Assembly (NCBI RefSeq): GCF_000374025.1
Contig: NZ_KB893179.1
Coordinates: 124,001 to 188,000 of the forward strand
Reading direction: 5' to 3'
Origin: Spirosoma panaciterrae DSM 21099
Lineage (GTDB): Bacteria; Bacteroidota; Bacteroidia; Cytophagales; Spirosomataceae
DNA: 64,000 nt
Shown here: positions 60,301 through 64,000 of the stretch, piece by piece
How positions within the stretch are numbered: the stretch's first letter is position 1
How the letters are laid out: the number at the start of each line of letters is the position of its first letter
The notes under the pieces: generated by a model
Database searches by the model: none
What the model saw: the letters and a program-made list of their open reading frames with translations, nothing else
Told to the model about the DNA's origin: nothing
Program-made: the position numbers and the translations under genes

Positions 60301-60667
60301 TACACGCCTGGATAGCCTTCAGAACAACGAAGAACTACAGGCATTCAGACAGGAAATTATCGATCGGTTCGGGCCGATGCCGGAAGAAGTCAAAAATCTG
60401 ATTAAAATGGTTAATGTTCGCTGGAAAGCAGAGCAATTATACCTTGAAAAACTGACGATTAAGAATAATATCCTGAAAGGGTACTTCGTTTCTAACGGGA
60501 ATGATGACTTCTTTCGTTCCGACCAATTTGGCAAGGTAATTGAGTACATAAAGCGAAACCCTGCTAAATGTTCCTTAAAGGAGTCGAAAGGAAGGCCGAT
60601 TTTTACCCATACTGATGTATTCTCGGTTGAGCAGTTGGATGAGATTTTAGGCGCAATGACCAATTAA
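57314..60667 (+). CDS. mfd: transcription-repair coupling factor Mfd
   Basis: Mfd displaces RNA polymerase stalled at lesions and recruits UvrA. The 1117-residue protein has the N-terminal UvrB-like domains, an RNA-polymerase-interacting domain (LQPGDYVTHVDHGIGRFAGLEKV), the translocase with Walker A CGDVGFGKTEVA (from about 589), DEEQ box LLIIDEEQKFG (691-694) and LTLTATPIPRTL, the IIESGLDIPNANTILI and LHQMRGRVGRSN motifs, and the C-terminal TRCF domain (AGNLLGAEQSG...). The start is TTG at 57314 (MKPDELLGLY), since no upstream in-frame ATG exists and the next one is far inside the conserved part. Single-gene unit. Confidence 0.96.
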   Translation: MKPDELLGLYTDDSFIKLLAEPFSRKQTDEPQRLQIKGLAGSLDAILASAIYKLVGGNHLFILTDRDEAAYFFNDLQNLLSREVLLFPMSYKKPYQYEEIENANVLMRAEVLNRLNPAPKGGVILIAYPEALSEKVINKRSLQANTLTIRVGEKLDTHFVAELLQTYEFEKTDFVYEAGQFSVRGGIIDVFSFASEFPYRIDLFDDEVESIRKFNPESQLSTDPVDFINIIPNIQTKLIEETREPFFNFLPADTTVWAKDIEFTLDIIENSYEKAEQSFASVLASSGGIQVVSGPNELFETRRSFLNELKRFRTVEFGRKFYFKTEGRQQYTSKPQPSFNKDFRRLIDTLADNQAKGFTNIIAAESFKQLDRLRTIFEELDPFVKFQPMNIGLREGYIDDILKIACFTDHQIFDRYYKYRVQDKFSKSKALTLRELKTLQPGDYVTHVDHGIGRFAGLEKVDHAGNEQEAIRLIYRDNDVLLVSIHSLHKIAKYSGKEGGPPVMSKLGSQEWEQKKSRIRKQVKDIARELIALYAKRRTAPGYAYSRDSFLQAELESSFLYEDTPDQAKATNDIKNDMERPHPMDRLICGDVGFGKTEVAIRAAFKAVSDNKQVAVLVPTTILAMQHFKTFSERMADFPVKIDYINRFRSASQVKEIVKGVASGEIGILIGTHRIVNKDIKFKDLGLLIIDEEQKFGVKTKDRLKEMRVEVDVLTLTATPIPRTLHFSLMGARDLSVIATPPPNRQPVTTEVHPYNEAVIRDAVSYELRRGGQVFFVHNRVNDIESIGNLIMRLVPEARIGVAHGQMEGDRLERIMTRFIEGDYDVLVSTNIIESGLDIPNANTILINNAHYFGLSDLHQMRGRVGRSNRKAFCYLLTPPPSVLTADARKRLQTLEDFSDLGEGFKIAMRDLDIRGAGNLLGAEQSGFVNDLGFEMYHKVLDEAIQELRENEFKDLFETKPGELKLSLPDTVIETDLQVVIPERYVSNISERLALYTRLDSLQNNEELQAFRQEIIDRFGPMPEEVKNLIKMVNVRWKAEQLYLEKLTIKNNILKGYFVSNGNDDFFRSDQFGKVIEYIKRNPAKCSLKESKGRPIFTHTDVFSVEQLDEILGAMTN

Positions 60668-60754
60668 ATAACATGAGTAGTAAGATTCTTGAGAAAAATA
60701 CAACCCTAATTGGCACTCAAGCGTCTTAAAACGAATGTCTTACAGCTTTTATCT

Positions 60755-60762
60755 TATTTTTG
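60755..60762 (+). promoter_or_regulatory. -7 promoter element of gldJ
   Basis: TATTTTTG is an exact TAnnTTTG followed by C, 28 bases before the gldJ ATG. The -33 region has no clear TTTG. Confidence 0.5.
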
Positions 60763-60790
60763 CACCTACGTTTTTTACACAAATAGAGCA

Positions 60791-62047
60791 ATGATTCAAA
60801 AGTATCACCTGCAACGAGCGGCTTATGTGCTGCTGGCAACGGCAGCCCTGGCGTCCTGTAAGCCCAAGCACCCGACCAGTGTGCAACCCGGTAAGAAGAG
60901 TACGGCGACGGGAATTGCTTACAATCAGAAAGATGGTTTTCAGGTAAAGAAATTTGCAGGCCAAAAGGCCGGACCTAACCTGGTCTTTATTGAAGGGGGT
61001 CGGTTTACGATGGGGGCACTCGAAGAGGATGTGATGAATACCCGGGATAACCGCGAGCGTACAGTGTCGATTCAATCGTTCTACATGGACGAAACGGAAA
61101 TGGCCAACGTTCACTACCTTGAATACTTAAACGCAATTTCGCGAGATTCCTCGGAGGAAGTCGTTAAAGCAGCTTTACCAGACACCACTGTTTGGTCGAA
61201 TCCTTTGTCTTTTAATGATTCATACGTAACGCAGTATTTGCGTTATCCAGCCTTCCGTTATTATCCAGTGGTGGGAGTATCGTGGGTGCAGGCAAACGAC
61301 TACGCGATTTGGCGGTCGAATGCAGTAAATAATGAACTAGCGAAAGGCAGTGTCAAGCAGAAGGGGGGAGGTTTTTCTTTAAAACGTAAATCTAAAAAAG
61401 CTGACGATGCCGCTCTAGCCGAAGCGACCTCAACCGCGCCAGCAAAACCAAGCCTGGAAAGTGGAACAATTCTGCCTGATTATCGTCTTCCAACTGAAGC
61501 AGAATGGGAATATGCTGCTAAGGCCCTGATTGGCACGCAATACATGGACGAGAATCAAATTAATCAGCGGATTTATCCCTGGGATGGTTCTTCGGTTCGT
61601 AATCCGAAAAAAGGCCGGAAACAAGGCCAAATGCTGGCAAACTTTAAACGGGGTCGTGGTGACTATGCGGGTATTGCCGGACGCTCGAATGACGGAGCCA
61701 TTATCACGGCAGAAATTTATGCATATCCTGCCAACGACTTCGGTCTGTACAATATGGCGGGTAATGTGAATGAGTGGGTAATGGACGTGTATCGCCCGCT
61801 ATCGTATCAGGATGTTAACGACCTGAACCCTGTGCGTCGGAATGGCTATGTCGATGATGCCAAAAACTACGACACAAAGAATAAACAATCGTTGATCGAT
61901 GATAAATTACGGGTTTATAAGGGAGGCTCTTGGAATGATGTAGCCTACTGGTTATCACCGGGTACGCGACGATTCCTGGATCAGGATTCAGCTACGGCCA
62001 TGATTGGTTTCCGATGCGCCATGATTGGCGTTGGTCGAAACAAATAG
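60791..62047 (+). CDS. gldJ: gliding motility/type IX secretion lipoprotein GldJ
   Basis: A 418-residue lipoprotein (lipobox LASC, Cys23) with a formylglycine-generating-enzyme-like fold. The family pattern is clear: LVFIEGGRFTMGALEEDVM, SFYMDETEMANVHYLEYL, ALPDTTVWSNPLSFNDSYVTQYLRYPAFRYYPVVGVSW, LPTEAEWEYAAKA, YNMAGNVNEWVMD and VYKGGSWND. The LPDT-x-VW...YLRHPA segment distinguishes GldJ from its relative GldK. GldJ stabilises GldK and is needed for gliding and type IX secretion. No gldKLMN genes lie beside it. I chose ATG at 60791 for the lipoprotein signal and the promoter just upstream; 60710 lies before the promoter. Confidence 0.88.
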   Translation: MIQKYHLQRAAYVLLATAALASCKPKHPTSVQPGKKSTATGIAYNQKDGFQVKKFAGQKAGPNLVFIEGGRFTMGALEEDVMNTRDNRERTVSIQSFYMDETEMANVHYLEYLNAISRDSSEEVVKAALPDTTVWSNPLSFNDSYVTQYLRYPAFRYYPVVGVSWVQANDYAIWRSNAVNNELAKGSVKQKGGGFSLKRKSKKADDAALAEATSTAPAKPSLESGTILPDYRLPTEAEWEYAAKALIGTQYMDENQINQRIYPWDGSSVRNPKKGRKQGQMLANFKRGRGDYAGIAGRSNDGAIITAEIYAYPANDFGLYNMAGNVNEWVMDVYRPLSYQDVNDLNPVRRNGYVDDAKNYDTKNKQSLIDDKLRVYKGGSWNDVAYWLSPGTRRFLDQDSATAMIGFRCAMIGVGRNK

Positions 62048-62065
62048 ATTTTTTTCAATACCAGC

Positions 62066-62100
62066 AAAAACGGTCATTCAGAAATGGATGACCGTTTTTT
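62066..62100. terminator. terminator between gldJ and comF
   Basis: AAAAACGGTCAT (62066-62077) and ATGACCGTTTTT (62088-62099) form a 12-bp stem. Both sides have T/A-rich ends, so it can serve the two convergent genes. Confidence 0.85.
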
Positions 62101-62127
62101 TAGTTGCTTTTTTCAGAAAATGAAGTG

Positions 62128-62838
62128 TTATCTACCTGCCGTAGCCAAGGTCAGAACACTTACAGCTACACATCCGGCACTTAAAAGTTCATGAGCACAG
62201 GCTTCCAGAGTAGCTCCGGTAGTAAGCACATCATCAACCACCAAAACATGCTTTCCTTTGATCGCATTTCGGTTCGACACAGCAAATACCGTTTTTACAT
62301 TTTCCCAGCGCTCAAGGCGATTTTTATGCGTTTGAGAGGCCATGAACTGCTGACGGATAAGAACATCTGTGCGAAATGGAATTCCTAATGACTCAGCCAA
62401 GCCATCAGCTATCCAATCTGCCTGGTTATACCCACGTTGCCGAAAGCGGCTCTTATGCAACGGAACACCTATAATTACGTCTATACCTTCAACTAGAGTG
62501 GATTCAACTTTCAGTTGATTTCCATACCAACTGGCTATCTCTTTTGCTGCTTCTTTAAACCCCTTGTACTTAATCCCATGAATTAATTTTTGTACAATAC
62601 CTCCTTTATTAAAATACAAGTAGGAAACTAAAAACTGAATAGGCACTTTTCCGGCAAACTTATTGAGGAGATTTTGGTCATAAGGTTCATGATGCTGTGC
62701 CGTTTCGGGAAGATTTAATCGACAAGCTGTACACAACACTTTTTCACTGAATTCCAGCGACTTATTGCACCCTAAACAGAGTTGTGGAAATAGTAGATCA
62801 ATAAAGTCATTTAGTACGGGCCGAATAAAGCGAAACAT
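62128..62838 (-). CDS. comF: ComF family phosphoribosyltransferase-like protein
   Basis: A 236-residue protein. The N-terminal double zinc motif is CLGC...CTAC (LFPQLCLGCNKSLEFSEK, VLCTACRLNLP), and the C-terminal phosphoribosyltransferase domain carries the PRPP loop VLVVDDVLTTGATLEACA. RFRQRGYNQADWIADGLAESL is the other conserved ComF segment. In transformable bacteria ComF is needed for DNA uptake or single-strand processing; in this group its role is not proven. It is convergent with gldJ and lies opposite the next small gene. Confidence 0.9.
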   Translation of the reverse strand: MFRFIRPVLNDFIDLLFPQLCLGCNKSLEFSEKVLCTACRLNLPETAQHHEPYDQNLLNKFAGKVPIQFLVSYLYFNKGGIVQKLIHGIKYKGFKEAAKEIASWYGNQLKVESTLVEGIDVIIGVPLHKSRFRQRGYNQADWIADGLAESLGIPFRTDVLIRQQFMASQTHKNRLERWENVKTVFAVSNRNAIKGKHVLVVDDVLTTGATLEACAHELLSAGCVAVSVLTLATAGR

Positions 62839-62895
62839 GGTCCTCCATCGTTAAATAATTGTAAAACATTGTAATTTAGAGAGAAGAATATTCCT

Positions 62896-63249
62896 ATGGA
62901 CGCCAACCAGGAAAAAAGTATAGATAAAGAGTGGGAAAAGTTACTTGACCAATTGGGAGTGATGGTAGGTAAACGACCTGCCGATCTTAATGCTGTTCTA
63001 TTTTTGATAGGCGTGCAGGAGTTAGGGACAGGACCAAAACGTTTTTCAAAGGAAGCAAAGCAAGACTTAATGCACATTGCTGTCTGTCGCGTATTAAGTC
63101 TGTCGGGTTATTATTCGCTGGAGGGATACGACCAAGATAACTGGCCCCAGTGGAAACTGGACAAACCGATACCACATGGAGATTTATTGAGTCAGGAAAA
63201 TTTCCTGAAGCATCATGTAATTCACTATTTCGAAACCTTATTTGTTTAA
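62896..63249 (+). CDS. conserved hypothetical protein
   Basis: A 117-residue soluble protein (MDANQEKSIDKEWEKLLDQLGVMVG...). The segment GKRPADLNAVLFLIGVQELGTGPKRFSKEAKQDLMHIAVCRVLSLSGYY looks helical and conserved in style, and the end is rich in aromatic and basic residues (WPQWKLDKPIPHGD...HHVIHYFETLFV). The PLP-type phrase 'DLNAVLFLIGVQELG' is common in uncharacterised proteins of Bacteroidota, as far as I can tell. It is 20 bases upstream of the next gene, so probably co-transcribed. Function unknown. Confidence 0.65.
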   Translation: MDANQEKSIDKEWEKLLDQLGVMVGKRPADLNAVLFLIGVQELGTGPKRFSKEAKQDLMHIAVCRVLSLSGYYSLEGYDQDNWPQWKLDKPIPHGDLLSQENFLKHHVIHYFETLFV

Positions 63250-63269
63250 CTGCTCAACCTGAATTTTTT

Positions 63270-64000
63270 ATGCAATCATCAGCCGCCTACATGACCTTGC
63301 TGCAACGCATTGATGAGTATAAGAAACGCTACTTCCAAAATCAGTTGGTAAAGGGGAGCTTGTTTTTTATCGCCCTCATTGGTAGTGGCTATCTGCTAGT
63401 GAATACAGCCGAATTTATCGGCCGATTCAGTTCAACAGGTAGGGCTATTCTGTTTTTCAGTTTTTTACTGACTGCATTTGCCGGGTTGTATTTGTTGATC
63501 GTCCGACCTTTGATGAGTCTGTATGGCCTCAATAAACCATTGTCAAACGATGAAGCCGCTCGACAGATTGGTACGTTTTTTCCAGAAGTAGGGGATAAGT
63601 TATTGAATACGCTTCAGCTTCAACGCATATCTTCTGACCAAAGTGATTTACTGCAAGCAAGCTTGAATCAACGTTCTCAACAGTTGTTGATAAACCGCTT
63701 TGCCAATGCAATTGAGATCAGTAAAAATCGTCAGTTTTTAAAATACGCGATTCCCCCTCTCGCTTTGATTCTGATGATTTTAGTGATAAATCCTTCATTC
63801 TTCACCAAGTCATCAACGCGCCTGGTTAATTATAATAAAGACTTTGTTGAAGAAGCTCCCTTCCAGTTTTTGATACAGAATAAATCGATGAAGGCCTTCC
63901 GAAATGAAGACTTTCCGCTAACTGTGAAACTTACTGGAAGTGCACTTCCACAAGCAGTTTATGTGGTAGCCAATGGCACTCGATTTAAGCTCGACCAGTC
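63270..64000 (+). CDS. DUF4175-like large membrane protein (5' part only)
   Basis: The reading frame starts with ATG at 63270 and is open to the window end (243 codons). The protein begins MQSSAAYMTLLQRIDEYKKRYFQN, then has two membrane helices (GSLFFIALIGSGYLLVN and AILFFSFLLTAFAGLYLLIV). NKPLSNDEAARQIGTFFPEVGDKLLNTLQLQ is close to the DUF4175 pattern of large (about 1100-residue) Bacteroidota membrane proteins. A third helix follows (YAIPPLALILMILVI) before the extracytoplasmic part. The rest lies outside. Function is not known. Confidence 0.75.
   Translation, partial: MQSSAAYMTLLQRIDEYKKRYFQNQLVKGSLFFIALIGSGYLLVNTAEFIGRFSSTGRAILFFSFLLTAFAGLYLLIVRPLMSLYGLNKPLSNDEAARQIGTFFPEVGDKLLNTLQLQRISSDQSDLLQASLNQRSQQLLINRFANAIEISKNRQFLKYAIPPLALILMILVINPSFFTKSSTRLVNYNKDFVEEAPFQFLIQNKSMKAFRNEDFPLTVKLTGSALPQAVYVVANGTRFKLDQ

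Overview
The window looks like a chromosomal segment of a Bacteroidota bacterium of the order Cytophagales, most likely Spirosoma or a close relative. Reasons visible in the sequence: promoters of the Bacteroidota type (TTTG about 20 bases before TAnnTTTG), few Shine-Dalgarno sequences, many type II lipoproteins, FtsX-like permeases without an attached ATPase, a GldJ lipoprotein, a Pirellula/Verrucomicrobium-type cytochrome dehydrogenase and TTG starts. The genus is an inference from protein style; no rRNA is present to settle it.

Layout. 1-4.8 kb: a truncated secreted metalloprotease, msrB, recQ and a DUF2141 protein. 4.8-13.7 kb: tRNA-Pro(CGG), then a tryptophan operon with a leader peptide (three consecutive Trp codons) and a terminator/antiterminator pair, followed by trpE, trpG, a methyltransferase, trpD, trpC, trpF, two small unknown genes, trpB, trpA and hisIE. 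All seven trp functions are present, so the operon can take chorismate to tryptophan. 13.7-18.5 kb: holin-like membrane protein, flavin amine oxidase, FtsX-like permease, RidA. 18.6-29.4 kb: a bacterial alpha-2-macroglobulin, a cyclophilin, and a two-gene operon of a heme/HEAT-repeat dehydrogenase with a sugar isomerase-like TIM barrel.

29.5-37 kb: an ECF sigma factor, a membrane-anchored protein with a C-terminal barrel-like domain that may be its anti-sigma factor, then a run of exported proteins: lipoprotein, lipoprotein serpin, three small META-like lipoproteins, an LVIVD propeller and an outer-membrane barrel. 37-45 kb: typA/bipA with a very large hairpin in its leader, small secreted proteins, gamma-glutamylcyclotransferase-like protein, dienelactone hydrolase, metallophosphoesterase and an uncharacterised lipoprotein. 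45-52 kb: a TetR-controlled tripartite RND efflux operon. 52-64 kb: recF, pdhA, an mhqO-mhqD-like quinone/electrophile detoxification operon with a candidate operator, a near-perfect parS site, a barstar-like gene, mfd, gldJ, comF and the start of a DUF4175-like gene.

Regulatory points that stand out: the trp attenuator; a direct-repeat element placed identically upstream of two promoters 11 kb apart; the parS site, which together with recF hints that the replication origin may not be far; and an unusual number of long, perfect or near-perfect inverted repeats of unrelated sequence between genes. No insertion sequence, prophage, CRISPR array or rRNA gene was seen.
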